A DNA stretch of 64,000 nucleotides. Source: Pseudoflavonifractor_A sp022772585 (lineage in GTDB: Bacteria; Bacillota; Clostridia; Oscillospirales; Oscillospiraceae). This document shows, piece by piece, positions 49,755 through 58,706 of the stretch (positions within the stretch are counted from its first letter, which is position 1; each line of letters opens with the position of its first letter). The notes under the pieces were generated by a model. The model was not told where the DNA came from. It made no database searches and saw nothing but the letters and a program-made list of their open reading frames with translations. The DNA is taken from the NCBI RefSeq assembly GCF_052065415.1, contig NZ_JBQHUB010000006.1:1-64000 (forward strand). Reading direction: 5' to 3'. Both the position numbers and the translations under genes were made by a program.

Positions 49755-50216
49755 ATGCTGGACCAGGCCTTTGACAGCGTGTATACCAAATTCAAGCTTC
49801 ACTTCTACCGGGCGGTCTTTTCCCGGTTCCAGAAGCGGGAGGCCAGCCTCACCACGGTGGAGACCTTCTGTATGGAGATCATCATGGCCCTGGGCCGCCC
49901 CACCATCAATGAGTTCGCCCGCTTTGTGAACATCTCCCCGCCCAACGCAGCCTACAAGGTGAACAGCCTCATCCAGAAGGGCTATGTCCGCAAGGAGCAG
50001 TCCCCCGAGGACAAGCGGGAGTACCATCTGGAGGTCACCCAGAAATATATCGACTACTATAATATCAGCTATGGCTACCTGACCACGGTGATGGACCGGA
50101 TCAAAAACCGGTTCCCCGAAGAGGACGTGGACCGGCTGGAGCAGATGCTGCGCGTCATCTCCTCCGAGCTGATGCCTGAGATCTCCCTCCCCGCCCACGC
50201 GGAGCAGTCCCGCTGA
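49755..50216 (+). CDS. MarR-family regulator, FabT-like
   Basis: A 153-residue winged-helix protein of the MarR family. The DNA-binding part is INEFARFVNISPPNAAYKVNSLIQKGYVRKEQSPEDKREYHLEVT (about 51-95), between N- and C-terminal dimerisation helices. Its place at the end of the fab operon and the palindromes at the operon's promoter suggest that it represses fatty-acid synthesis, as FabT does in streptococci. It has a GGGAGGG site. Confidence 0.85.
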   Translation: MLDQAFDSVYTKFKLHFYRAVFSRFQKREASLTTVETFCMEIIMALGRPTINEFARFVNISPPNAAYKVNSLIQKGYVRKEQSPEDKREYHLEVTQKYIDYYNISYGYLTTVMDRIKNRFPEEDVDRLEQMLRVISSELMPEISLPAHAEQSR

Positions 50217-50224
50217 CCATCCCG

Positions 50225-50261
50225 CCGGAGGTCCCCTTTTTTGGGGGCCTCCGGTCTTTTT
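50225..50261 (+). terminator. Terminator of the fatty-acid operon
   Basis: CCGGAGGTCCCC pairs with GGGGGCCTCCGG (one G-T pair), followed by TCTTTTT. Confidence 0.9.
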
Positions 50262-50328
50262 ACCGCACCGACCCTCCCGGCACAGCATATGGTGGAATGA
50301 ATGAAATCAGCGAAACGGAGGGTCTTTT

Positions 50329-51414
50329 ATGGCTGATAACCCACAGGTCCGGTTTTATCTGGGGGCCAACTCCCCCTCGGGCTTTTATTCTCTTTATGAC
50401 CAGCTCATCGATCCCGCCCAGGCCGAAGACTATTTCCTCATCAAGGGCGGGCCGGGCTGCGGCAAATCCACCCTGATGCGCCGGGTGGGCCGTGCCATGG
50501 AGGAGCACGGGCTGGAGGTGGAGTACATCCAGTGCTCCGGCGACCCGGACTCCCTGGACGCGGTGGCCGTCCCCGCTCTCAGGTCCGCCCTGGTGGACGC
50601 CACCGCGCCCCACGTCATCGAGTCCAAATATCCCGGCGTCACCGAGCGGTATCTCAACCTGGGCGAGTGTTACGACACTCCCGCTCTCAAAGAGATCAAA
50701 GACCAGATCATCGGCTGCATGAAGGGCTATCAGGGCTGCTATGCCCGGGCCACCCGCTGCCTCTCAGCCGCCGCCGAGATCGACGGGGACTGCCGCACCC
50801 TTCTCCTTACCCCGGCACTGGAGGAGAAGCTGGCCAAGCGGGCCCGGGGCATCCTGTCCCGGGAGTGCAGGCGGACCGGCGGCGGGCCGGGGAAAGCCGT
50901 CCAGCGCTTTCTGGACGCGGTCACCTGCCAGGGTGTGCTGTGCAATTTCGACACCGCGGAGGCCCTGTGCAAGCGCATCTACGAGCTGTGTGACACCTAC
51001 GGCCTGGCCCATACCCTCCTCACCCACCTGGCGGCCGGGGCCATGGCGGCGGGTTACGATGTGATCGTCTGTCCTGATCCCATGGCTCCCCAGCGGATGC
51101 GCCACCTGCTCATCCCCGCCCTCTCCCTGGGCTTTGTCTCCAGCAGCGGAGAACTGCCCTATACCGGCCGGCGGCCCTACCGCCGCCTGCGTCTGGACCC
51201 CATGACCGATCCGGAGCTGCTGCACCGGAACAAAGCCCGTCTGCGCTTCTCCCGCAAGGTATCCGCCGCCCTGGTGGGCGAGGCGGTGGAGTCCATGGCC
51301 CAGGCCAAGGCCATGCACGACGAGCTGGAGGCCCTCTACAATCCCCATGTGGATTTTGAACGGGTGAACGCCATCGCCGACCATATTGCGGAGGAACTGC
51401 TTTCCCATCTTTGA
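50329..51414 (+). CDS. P-loop ATPase of unknown role (PRK06851-like)
   Basis: A 361-residue cytosolic protein. A Walker A motif KGGPGCGKSTLMRRVG lies at about 39-54, shortly after the phrase SPSGFYSLYDQL, which resembles the conserved TPxGFxSFYD stretch of the PRK06851 family. Members of that family usually carry a second P-loop in the C-terminal half. Here the second half (HTLLTHLAAGAMAAGYDV) keeps the fold but lacks a clear GxxxxGK. It has a GGAGG site and is transcribed alone between the fab terminator and the cstA leader. Its function is unknown. Confidence 0.7.
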   Translation: MADNPQVRFYLGANSPSGFYSLYDQLIDPAQAEDYFLIKGGPGCGKSTLMRRVGRAMEEHGLEVEYIQCSGDPDSLDAVAVPALRSALVDATAPHVIESKYPGVTERYLNLGECYDTPALKEIKDQIIGCMKGYQGCYARATRCLSAAAEIDGDCRTLLLTPALEEKLAKRARGILSRECRRTGGGPGKAVQRFLDAVTCQGVLCNFDTAEALCKRIYELCDTYGLAHTLLTHLAAGAMAAGYDVIVCPDPMAPQRMRHLLIPALSLGFVSSSGELPYTGRRPYRRLRLDPMTDPELLHRNKARLRFSRKVSAALVGEAVESMAQAKAMHDELEALYNPHVDFERVNAIADHIAEELLSHL

Positions 51415-51554
51415 AATGGCCTCCTTTCTTCCCAATATTCTCCGTATCTCTCGTTCTAAGTTACAAATTTTTTCTTTAAAAAGGAAAAAACTTGTTTCAG
51501 TATTCCATCTTGTATTCCGTTCTTTACAGTGGTAAAACTTTATCATCACAGACA

Positions 51555-51823
51555 GAGACATGCTGCGAACGGGACAGACCGCAGGGAATTCTTCCTTTCA
51601 GAGAGCCGCCGGATGGTGTGAGACGGCAGGGACCCTCTGCGGCATCACCCTGGAGCTCCTCACCGAGGCTGCGGCGGTAGGCTGAGGCGGTATCCCACCG
51701 TTACCCGGGAGACGGCCTTACGGCCGGGAGCGGCCGCGGCAAAGCGCGGCAAGCAGAGTGGTACCACGGAAGAGTGATCTTTCGCCTCTGCAGTCCGGAC
51801 AGACGGACTGCAGAGGCGTTTTT
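51555..51823 (+). promoter_or_regulatory. T-box leader of cstA
   Basis: The 496-bp gap before cstA is mostly this RNA. Stem I begins CAGAGAGCCGCCGGATGGTG, a common T-box start, with the specifier region at 51651-51668 (TGGAGCTCCTCACCGAGG). The T-box sequence is AGAGTGGTACCACGG (51755-51769), close to the AGGGTGGNACCGCG consensus. GCAGAG (51753-51758) can pair with CTCTGC to form the antiterminator. The competing terminator is GCCTCTGCAGTCCG with its complement (51784-51817) plus GTTTTTG. The amino acid sensed cannot be fixed by eye; CTC (Leu) and TCC (Ser) are both possible readings. Confidence 0.88.
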
Positions 51824-51910
51824 GCTGTGCAAAGCGCAGCAAAAACAGCCATGTGATCCCCCGGCACAGCAGGTACTGTTTGCAAATGGGAATAGAAATG
51901 AGGGAACACT

Positions 51911-53608
51911 ATGAACGGAATCCTGATGATGATCATCGCGATCGTCGTCCTGGGCGGCGCCTATCTGCTTTACGGGCGCTACCTGGAGAGAAAATGGGGG
52001 ATCTCCCCCGACGCCAAGACTCCCGCCTATGAGCTGGAGGACGGCGTGGACTATGTCCCCGCCGACACCAACGTGGTCTTCGGCCACCAGTTCGCCTCCA
52101 TCGCCGGAGCCGGCCCCATCAACGGCCCCATCCAGGCCGCCATGTTCGGCTGGCTGCCCGTGCTGCTGTGGGTGCTGCTGGGCGGCGTGTTCTTCGGCGC
52201 GGTGCAGGACTTTGCCGCCATGTACGCCTCGGTGAAGAACAAGGGCCGCACCATCGGCTACATCATTGAGGAATACATCGGCAAGCTGGGCAAAAAGCTC
52301 TTCCTGCTCTTCTGCTGGCTCTTCTGCATCCTGGTGGTGGCCGCCTTTGCCGACGTGGTGGCCGGCACCTTCAACGGCTTTACCACCGACGCCAGCGGCG
52401 CCGTCACCCAGGTGGCTGCCAACGGCGCTGTGGCCACCACCTCCATGATCTTCATCGTGGAGGCCGTGGCCCTGGGCCTGCTGCTGCGGTACGGCCGCCT
52501 CAACAAGTGGCTCAACACCGTCATCGCCATCGGCCTGCTGGTGGCCGCTGTGGCGCTGGGCATGAACTTCCCCGTTTTCGTGGGCCGCGGCACCTGGCAC
52601 ATTATCATCTTCCTCTATGTCATGGTCGCCTGCGTGGTCCCGGTGTGGGCCCTGCTCCAGCCCCGTGACTACCTGAACAGCTACCTGCTGGTCTTTATGA
52701 TCCTGGCCGCCATCGTGGGCGTGTTCGTGGCCAACCCGGCGTGCAACCTGCCCGCCTTCACCGGGTTCAATGTGGACGGCCAGTATCTCTTCCCCATCCT
52801 CTTCGTCACCATCGCCTGCGGCGCCGTGTCCGGTTTCCACTCCCTGGTCTCCTCCGGCACCGCCTCCAAGCAGATCAAGAGCGAGAAGAGCATGCTACCC
52901 GTGTCCTACGGCGCCATGCTGATGGAGAGCATGCTGGCTGTACTGGCCCTCATCGCCGTGGCCTCCTTCGGCCAGGGCGAGGCCGCCGCCCTGGGCCTCA
53001 AGACCCAGCCTCAGATCTTTGCCGGCGCCATCGCCAACTTCCTGGTGGCCACTGGCCTGCCCTATCAGTTGGTGTTCACCCTGATCAACCTGGCGGTCTC
53101 CGCCTTCGCCCTCACCTCTCTGGACTCGGTGGCCCGCATCGGCCGCCTGTCCTTCCAGGAGTTCTTTGTGGACGACGACACCGATCTGGAGCATGCCGGT
53201 CCCGTCCTCAAGCTGGTCACCAACAAGTACTTCGCCACCGGCCTGACCCTGGTGCTGGCTTACCTGCTGGCCAAGGTGGGCTACGCGGAGATCTGGCCTC
53301 TCTTCGGCTCCGCCAACCAGCTTCTCTCTGTGCTGGCGCTGGTGGCCTGCGCCGTATTCCTGAAGAAGACCAACCGCCAGGGCGCCATGCTCTGGTTCCC
53401 CATGGGCTTCATGATGGCCGTCACCTTTACCGCTCTGAGCATGACCATCTACAAGCTGGGTAAGGCCTTCCTCACCACCGGCCTGACCCTCGGCACCACC
53501 CTGCAGCTCATCTTTGCCGTGCTGCTGCTCATCCTGGGCGTCCTGGTGGCCATCCAGGGTATCCATAAGCTGACCGAGCGCAGCCCCAAGAAGGCCGCGC
53601 AGGCCTGA
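51911..53608 (+). CDS. cstA: Carbon starvation protein A family transporter
   Basis: A 565-residue inner-membrane protein with about sixteen hydrophobic segments, matching CstA. Relatives take up peptides or pyruvate when carbon is scarce. Family landmarks are the early FGHQFASIAGAGPINGP, GFHSLVSSGTASKQIKSE and LFGSANQLLSVLAL. It starts 9 bases after a weak GAGGGAAC site. The T-box leader makes expression depend on uncharged tRNA, which favours uptake of amino acids or peptides as its role here. Confidence 0.93.
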   Translation: MNGILMMIIAIVVLGGAYLLYGRYLERKWGISPDAKTPAYELEDGVDYVPADTNVVFGHQFASIAGAGPINGPIQAAMFGWLPVLLWVLLGGVFFGAVQDFAAMYASVKNKGRTIGYIIEEYIGKLGKKLFLLFCWLFCILVVAAFADVVAGTFNGFTTDASGAVTQVAANGAVATTSMIFIVEAVALGLLLRYGRLNKWLNTVIAIGLLVAAVALGMNFPVFVGRGTWHIIIFLYVMVACVVPVWALLQPRDYLNSYLLVFMILAAIVGVFVANPACNLPAFTGFNVDGQYLFPILFVTIACGAVSGFHSLVSSGTASKQIKSEKSMLPVSYGAMLMESMLAVLALIAVASFGQGEAAALGLKTQPQIFAGAIANFLVATGLPYQLVFTLINLAVSAFALTSLDSVARIGRLSFQEFFVDDDTDLEHAGPVLKLVTNKYFATGLTLVLAYLLAKVGYAEIWPLFGSANQLLSVLALVACAVFLKKTNRQGAMLWFPMGFMMAVTFTALSMTIYKLGKAFLTTGLTLGTTLQLIFAVLLLILGVLVAIQGIHKLTERSPKKAAQA

Positions 53609-53630
53609 TCCCCGTCCCATCCGCGCATGC

Positions 53631-53668
53631 AAAAGAGGCTCCATCCTTCCGGATGGAGCCTCTTTTTT
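53631..53668. terminator. Bidirectional terminator between cstA and the thi operon
   Basis: A 16-bp stem (AAAAGAGGCTCCATCC and its complement) with loop TTCC is followed by TT and preceded by A residues. It serves both converging transcripts. Confidence 0.9.
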
Positions 53669-53676
53669 CGTCCGAT

Positions 53677-54855
53677 TCAGTCCAGCGCCCCCAGCAGCAG
53701 GGCGCACAGGGCAGTGCGCTGCCGGATGGAGGGGATGGACACCTTTTCCTCTGTGGTGTGGATGCCCTCCGCCATGGCGGAGAGGGCGTCCACCGTAGGT
53801 ACGCCGAAGGTGCTGAGGTAGGCAGCGTCGGTGGCGCTGGGGTCGGAGATCTCCAGCGGTTCCAGCCCCATGGCCCGGGCGGCCGCCGCCGCGTACTCCC
53901 AGGCCCGATGGTTGGCCGGGCTCTCCTCCATGGCGGGGAAAAGGGTGCGGTAAGTCACCCGCACGGTGCAGCCCTCCACCGTCACCTGCTCCGCCATACC
54001 GTCCAGTTTGGCCCGGATGGCGGGGAAATCGGCGTTGGCGGGGATCCCGGCGCAGCAGAACTCCCCCCGGGCCTCTCCGGCCACCACGCCGTTGGGCCGT
54101 CCCCCCGAGATGGGGGCCACATTGAAACAGATCCCCCGCTCCTCGTCGTTGAAGGAGTAGAGCCGGATGATCTGATGGGCCAGCTCCAGCACGGCGCTGC
54201 GCCCCTCCCGGTAGGCCTTTCCGGCGTGGGCCTCCCGGCCGGTCACGTCAATGGCCCCCAGGATGACCCCCCGGCGGGCGGTGACGAAGGCGGGATGCCC
54301 CTCCCGCTCCCGGCCTCCCTCAAAGACCAGGGCCAGATTTGCCCCCTCCGCCTCCCGCCGGTAGACCCTGCTGCCCGACTGTGAGCCGGTCTCCTCGTCA
54401 CAGGTCAGGCAGTACACCAGCTCCCAGGGCGGCAGCAGCCCGGCCTCCTTCAAAATCAGCGCCCCGAACAGGGAGATGAGCACGCCGCTCTTGCAGTCCC
54501 CAGCTCCCAGGCCGTGGGCCCAATCCCCCTCCATATGAAAGGGGAAGCGGGCCGCAAAGCCCGGGCCGAACACCGTATCCAGATGGGCGGAGAGCAGGAC
54601 TTTACCCTTGGATGCCCCCGCAGGCCGCACCCGGGCCACCAGATGGGTCCCCAGGCCGGGTTCTGTAATCTCCTCCACCTGGGCGCCCAGCTCATGGAGC
54701 ACCGGGCGCAGCAGCTCGATGACCTGCCGGTTCCCCGCCTCGTTCCCGGTGCCGCAGTCCACCGAGCACAGCCGCTCCAGCAGCTCCAGCATCCGGGGCA
54801 GGACCCGTTCCGCTCCCGCCAGGGCGGCGGCGCACAGGCTCTCACGCTTTTCCAC
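53677..54855 (-). CDS. M20-family amidohydrolase of the thiamine salvage operon
   Basis: A 392-residue dinuclear zinc hydrolase related to carboxypeptidase G2, ArgE and YlmB. The motifs are SAHLDTVF (metal His and catalytic Asp), GAGDCKSG (bridging Asp) and TCDEETGS (catalytic Glu). Translation starts at GTG, just after the ThiY-like stop. In Bacillus, YlmB of this superfamily deformylates N-formyl-aminopyrimidine imported by ThiXYZ before TenA acts. Its position at the end of the same kind of operon makes that the best guess; a peptidase role is the alternative. Confidence 0.78.
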   Translation of the reverse strand: MEKRESLCAAALAGAERVLPRMLELLERLCSVDCGTGNEAGNRQVIELLRPVLHELGAQVEEITEPGLGTHLVARVRPAGASKGKVLLSAHLDTVFGPGFAARFPFHMEGDWAHGLGAGDCKSGVLISLFGALILKEAGLLPPWELVYCLTCDEETGSQSGSRVYRREAEGANLALVFEGGREREGHPAFVTARRGVILGAIDVTGREAHAGKAYREGRSAVLELAHQIIRLYSFNDEERGICFNVAPISGGRPNGVVAGEARGEFCCAGIPANADFPAIRAKLDGMAEQVTVEGCTVRVTYRTLFPAMEESPANHRAWEYAAAAARAMGLEPLEISDPSATDAAYLSTFGVPTVDALSAMAEGIHTTEEKVSIPSIRQRTALCALLLGALD

Positions 54856-54858
54856 GGC

Positions 54859-55863
54859 TTACTCCCCCAGCAGGTCCACCATGACCTCCGCAGGGTCGAA
54901 GGTGGTCTCGATCATGCCGGTCTCATAGAGCCAGTCGATGTTCTCCTGCCACACCGCCGCGTCCTGGGACAGGAAGGGGGTGCCCTCCTTCTCCATAATG
55001 GGGAGGAGCACGTCAAAGCTCTTCCGCTCCACCGACTCGGTAAGGGGGAAGTTCTCAGCGTTCTGGTTCTCCATCATCAGCTTGAGACTGCCCTCCGGGT
55101 CATTTTTCATGTCCTGGAAGCCCTTTTCACAGGCCCGCAGGAAGCGGGTATACTTGTCCCGGTTCTGCTCCAGCTGCTTTTCTCCGGTGACCAGCATCAG
55201 GGCGTAGTAATTGGGTACGCCGTAGTCGGGCAGCTCCATATAGTCCATCTCAAAGCCCTGTTCCTCCAGGGCGGGGATCTCGTGGTTGACAAAACAGCCG
55301 AAGGTGGCGTCCACGTTGCCGGTGGTCATGGAGCTCATCAGGTCAAAGCCCACATCGATCATGGTCACGTCGTCCAATGTGGCCCCCGCGCCTTTCAGCA
55401 GCTCCGCCACCGCCACCTCGGCAAACTTGGTGCCGGAGTAGCCGATGGTCTTGCCCACCAGGTCGGCGGGAGTGGTGATGCCCTTCTCCTTCAGGGCGGC
55501 CACGATGCTGATAGGCTGCTGGACCACCGAGCCAAGGACCTTCACCGGTACATTCTCATTGGCCTTGGCAATAATGGTGTCCTCCTGGTAATAAAAGCCG
55601 ATGTCCGCCTTGCCCGCCGCAGGCATGGTCAGAGGGTCGCTGGCGTTGGAGGGGAAGAGAATGTTGACCTGCAGGCCCTCGTCGGCAAAATATCCCTTAT
55701 CCATAGCCTGGTACACAAAGGCGTGGACCGCGTTGGGATACCAGTCCAGCACCACGTCCACCGTCTCCAGCTTCTTCTCTTCCGGCCCGGAGGAGGAGCC
55801 GGAGCAGCCCGCCGCCGTCAGCAGCAGTGCGGCAGCCAGAAAGAGCGTCAATTTCCGTTTCAT
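54859..55863 (-). CDS. thiY: ABC transporter substrate-binding lipoprotein for a thiamine pyrimidine
   Basis: A 334-residue lipoprotein (signal KRKLTLFLAAALLLTAAGC, lipid cysteine about residue 20) of the NMT1/THI5-like binding-protein family. The ligand-binding fold starts VDVVLDWYPNAVHAFVYQAMDKGYFADEG, the typical ThiY opening (DWxPNxxHxG). It probably binds formylaminopyrimidine or a related thiamine breakdown product. It follows thiX in the TPP-riboswitch operon. Confidence 0.88.
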   Translation of the reverse strand: MKRKLTLFLAAALLLTAAGCSGSSSGPEEKKLETVDVVLDWYPNAVHAFVYQAMDKGYFADEGLQVNILFPSNASDPLTMPAAGKADIGFYYQEDTIIAKANENVPVKVLGSVVQQPISIVAALKEKGITTPADLVGKTIGYSGTKFAEVAVAELLKGAGATLDDVTMIDVGFDLMSSMTTGNVDATFGCFVNHEIPALEEQGFEMDYMELPDYGVPNYYALMLVTGEKQLEQNRDKYTRFLRACEKGFQDMKNDPEGSLKLMMENQNAENFPLTESVERKSFDVLLPIMEKEGTPFLSQDAAVWQENIDWLYETGMIETTFDPAEVMVDLLGE

Positions 55864-55905
55864 ATCATGTTCTCCTTTCCGTGATGGGGCGGCGCTCCCG
55901 CCGCC

Positions 55906-56655
55906 CTAGCCCCGCCAGCGGACCAGCCTGCGCTCCAGCAGCTCCACCGCCGCCACCAGCAGCATGGCCGCCGCCGACAGGAGCACGATGGGGGCGAACA
56001 CCCCCGCGCCGTCCAGCTGGGTCATCATCCGCCGGGAGAAGTAGCCCAGGCCGCTCTGGGCCCCCAGCCACTCGCCGATGGCGGCGCCGATGATGCTCAT
56101 GGGGATGGCCATCTTGATGGCCGAGAAAAAGTAGGGCAGGGCGCAGGGGGCCTTGACCTTCCAAAACACGGTCCAGCGGCCGGCCCCGTAGGTCTCCAGC
56201 AGCTCGGCCATCTCCCCGTTGGCCGAGCGCAGGCCGTCATACACCGTGATGGTGACGGGGAAAAAGGTGATGAGCACCGTCACCAGCACCTTGCTCCAGA
56301 TGCCGTAGCCGAACCAGAGCACGAAGAGCGGCGCAATGGCGGTGGTGGGGATGGTCTGGGAGGCCACCACCACCGGGTAGAGCATCTTCTGGATCAGGGC
56401 GCTGCGGTCCATGGCCACCGCCAGTGCCAGGCCCAGCCCCACCGAGATGGCAAGGCCGATGGCGGTGACCTCCATGGTGGCGGGCAGGTGGACGGTGAAG
56501 AGGGGCCCCCGCAGCTCCCACAGCTTCTGCACGATCTGCGCGGGGGTGGGCAGGATATAGGCCGCGTCCAGCTCCATGGCCCCCAGCTGCCACAGCATCA
56601 GCAGGGCGAAGAGGAACACCAGGGCAGGCAGATTCCCTTTACAGGCTCGTTTCAT
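55906..56655 (-). CDS. thiX: ABC transporter permease, ThiX type
   Basis: A 249-residue six-helix permease of the SsuC/TauC/ThiX group. The cytoplasmic EAA-like loop is ELLETYGAGRWTVFWKVKAPCALPYFFSAIKMAIPMSIIGA. It overlaps the upstream ATPase gene by four bases. With ThiY and ThiZ it forms an importer for a thiamine precursor. Confidence 0.9.
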   Translation of the reverse strand: MKRACKGNLPALVFLFALLMLWQLGAMELDAAYILPTPAQIVQKLWELRGPLFTVHLPATMEVTAIGLAISVGLGLALAVAMDRSALIQKMLYPVVVASQTIPTTAIAPLFVLWFGYGIWSKVLVTVLITFFPVTITVYDGLRSANGEMAELLETYGAGRWTVFWKVKAPCALPYFFSAIKMAIPMSIIGAAIGEWLGAQSGLGYFSRRMMTQLDGAGVFAPIVLLSAAAMLLVAAVELLERRLVRWRG

Positions 56656-57407
56656 GGCTGCACCTGCTTTCTCAGCGTGGCGATGAGGGACTCCTTCAGC
56701 CCGGCCAGCTCGGGCCGGGCCAGGCAGGACCGGTCCCGTGGGAAGGGCGCAGGCACGGGGACTTCCTCCAGCCGCCGGATGGGGGTCTCCGCCGCCACCA
56801 GCACGCTGGAGGAGAGGAACACCGCCTCCTCCACGTCGTGGGTGATGAAGAGAATGGTCTTTTTATGCCGCTGCCACTGCTCCAGCAGCCACTCCTGCAT
56901 GGAGATGCGGGTGAGGAAGTCCAGGGCGGAGAAGGGCTCGTCCAGCAGCAGCAGGTCGCTGCCGGTGAGCATGGTGCGGGCAAAGGCCGCCCGCTGCCGC
57001 ATACCGCCCGAGAGCTCCTGGGGCATCTTTCCGGCGCACCCGGCCAGGCCCACATCGCCCAGGGCCTCCTCCACCCGGTCCCGGCGCTCCGCCCGGGTCA
57101 GCCCCCCGGCAATCTCCAGGGGCAGTCCCACGTTCTCCCCCACCGTGCGCCAGGGAAAGAGCAGGTCCTTCTGGGGCATATAGCCGCAGTAGCGCTTCTG
57201 CTCCCCGATGGGCTTTCCTCCCACCAGGATCTCCCCGGCCTTGGGCTTGAGCAGACCGTTGGTCATGCGGAAGATGGTGCTCTTGCCGCAGCCGCTGACG
57301 CCGATGATGCAGTGGAAGGATCCCGGCTCCACCCGGAAGGAGAGCCGGTCGATGATGTCAAAATCCTCAGAGGGATATTGATAGGAGACCGATCGGAATT
57401 CCAGCAT
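56652..57407 (-). CDS. thiZ: ABC transporter ATPase, ThiZ type
   Basis: A 251-residue ATPase: Walker A GVSGCGKSTI (about 37-46), Q-loop in YMPQKDLLFPW, signature LSGGMRQRAAFART, Walker B LLLDEPFSALD, and switch His in FITHDVEEA. The start at 57407 has a CAGGAG site inside the end of tenA; longer frames lack homology. It energises ThiX-ThiY. Confidence 0.92.
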   Translation of the reverse strand: MLEFRSVSYQYPSEDFDIIDRLSFRVEPGSFHCIIGVSGCGKSTIFRMTNGLLKPKAGEILVGGKPIGEQKRYCGYMPQKDLLFPWRTVGENVGLPLEIAGGLTRAERRDRVEEALGDVGLAGCAGKMPQELSGGMRQRAAFARTMLTGSDLLLLDEPFSALDFLTRISMQEWLLEQWQRHKKTILFITHDVEEAVFLSSSVLVAAETPIRRLEEVPVPAPFPRDRSCLARPELAGLKESLIATLRKQVQP

Positions 57408-57408
57408 C

Positions 57409-58071
57409 TCAGTACTCCTGCTTCCAGGCCATGTCCCAGAAGCCCAGCTCATACCGGCTGCAGGCCACAAAGATATCCTCCAGCCGCCGGTACTCCGCCT
57501 CGGAACAGCCCCGGGCCAGTTCATCCATCAGCTTCACCAGGGCGCCGTTGGTGGCCTGATATTCCGCTCCGGCATAGCCGCGCACCCACTCGCCATAGAA
57601 GGAGTGGTCCGGAGAGGCGGGATACCGCTCCGCCAGCCGGGCGCCGATCTCGGCATAACTCCAGGAGCAGGAGAGGATGGCGGCGATGATCTCGGCCGGG
57701 CCGCCGGCGGCGGCCACTGAGAGCATATAGTTGGTGTAGGACAGATTGGCCAGGGCGGGCTTCACCGCAAAGACCTGCTCCTCGGTAATGCCCAGCCGGG
57801 CCATATAGGCCCGGTGGATCTTCATCTCGCCCCCCAGGATGCTGTCCACATTGGCCGAGAAGGTGCGCATCAGCTCCGGGTCCCGGGCCTTGATGACCCC
57901 CCAGGCGAACACCCGGGCGTAATCGAAGAGGTACAGGTAATCCTGGAGCAGGAAAAAGCGGAACTTCTCCACATCCAGGGTGCCGTCCCCCATCCCCCTG
58001 ACGAAGGGGTGGTCGTGGCATTTCTGCCAGATGGGACGGGCGGCCTCGTAGAGGCGCTCTGTCACGGTCAT
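57409..58071 (-). CDS. tenA: Aminopyrimidine aminohydrolase (thiaminase II family)
   Basis: TenA converts aminopyrimidine from degraded thiamine to hydroxymethylpyrimidine. The 220-residue helical protein keeps the catalytic Cys135 (LSCSWSYAEIG) and Asp44 (LLQDYLYLFDYARVF), and a C-terminal glutamate in RYELGFWDMAW. The start at 58071 follows GGAGGAAGG; an ATG five codons earlier is part of that site. It overlaps the HAD gene by four bases. Confidence 0.94.
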   Translation of the reverse strand: MTVTERLYEAARPIWQKCHDHPFVRGMGDGTLDVEKFRFFLLQDYLYLFDYARVFAWGVIKARDPELMRTFSANVDSILGGEMKIHRAYMARLGITEEQVFAVKPALANLSYTNYMLSVAAAGGPAEIIAAILSCSWSYAEIGARLAERYPASPDHSFYGEWVRGYAGAEYQATNGALVKLMDELARGCSEAEYRRLEDIFVACSRYELGFWDMAWKQEY

Positions 58072-58706
58072 CGGGCCTTCCTCCAATCTGAAATGGTCTC
58101 GTCGGCCAGGGCGGATATCCGCCCCCAGTCTTTGTCATAGGCCGGCTCGTAAATACCGACGGTATAATACCCTGCCTGCTTTGCGGTCTGTACTGCATAA
58201 AGGGCGTCCTCAAAGACGGCAATCTCCGCCGGAGGGGCCCCCAGCCGCTCCGCGGCCAGGTGGTAGATGTCGGGGCGGGTCTTGCCCACGCCGATGGTCT
58301 CGCAGCTCAGGATGAAGTCAAAGCAGCCGTCCACCCCCAGCCGGGAGAGGCAGGCGTGGGACAGGGGCTCGGCGGTGGCGGTGGCCACGCACATGCGCAC
58401 CCCCCGCTCCCGCAGCTCCTCCAGATATTCCTTTACCCCCGGCTTCAGGGGCACGTCGTTCCGGTAATGGCTGTCCATCACGGCGTGCATCTCGTCCACA
58501 ATGCGCTGGGCCGGACCAGCAATGCCGAAGGTCTCCATAAAATAGGCGGCGCTCTCCAGCATGGTCATGGGGCCGATGGGCTCCAGCTGCTCCGCCGTGG
58601 CGCGCACCCCCAGCCCGGCCAGATAATCCCGGCCCAGGGCCTTCCAGTAGCCCATGGAGTCCACCAGGGTGCCGTCCATGTCAAAGATGGCGTACCGCTT
58701 ATCCAT
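58068..58706 (-). CDS. HAD-family phosphatase of the thiamine operon
   Basis: A 212-residue haloacid-dehalogenase-type phosphatase: motif I FDMDGTLVDS (about 6-15), motif II VATATAEP, a lysine in VGKTRPDIY, and motif IV FEDALYAVQTAKQAG. It overlaps thiE by eight bases and tenA by four, so it is firmly in the operon. A thiamine-monophosphate or HMP-phosphate phosphatase role is plausible; a general phosphoglycolate-type role is the alternative. Confidence 0.82.
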   Translation of the reverse strand: MDKRYAIFDMDGTLVDSMGYWKALGRDYLAGLGVRATAEQLEPIGPMTMLESAAYFMETFGIAGPAQRIVDEMHAVMDSHYRNDVPLKPGVKEYLEELRERGVRMCVATATAEPLSHACLSRLGVDGCFDFILSCETIGVGKTRPDIYHLAAERLGAPPAEIAVFEDALYAVQTAKQAGYYTVGIYEPAYDKDWGRISALADETISDWRKAR

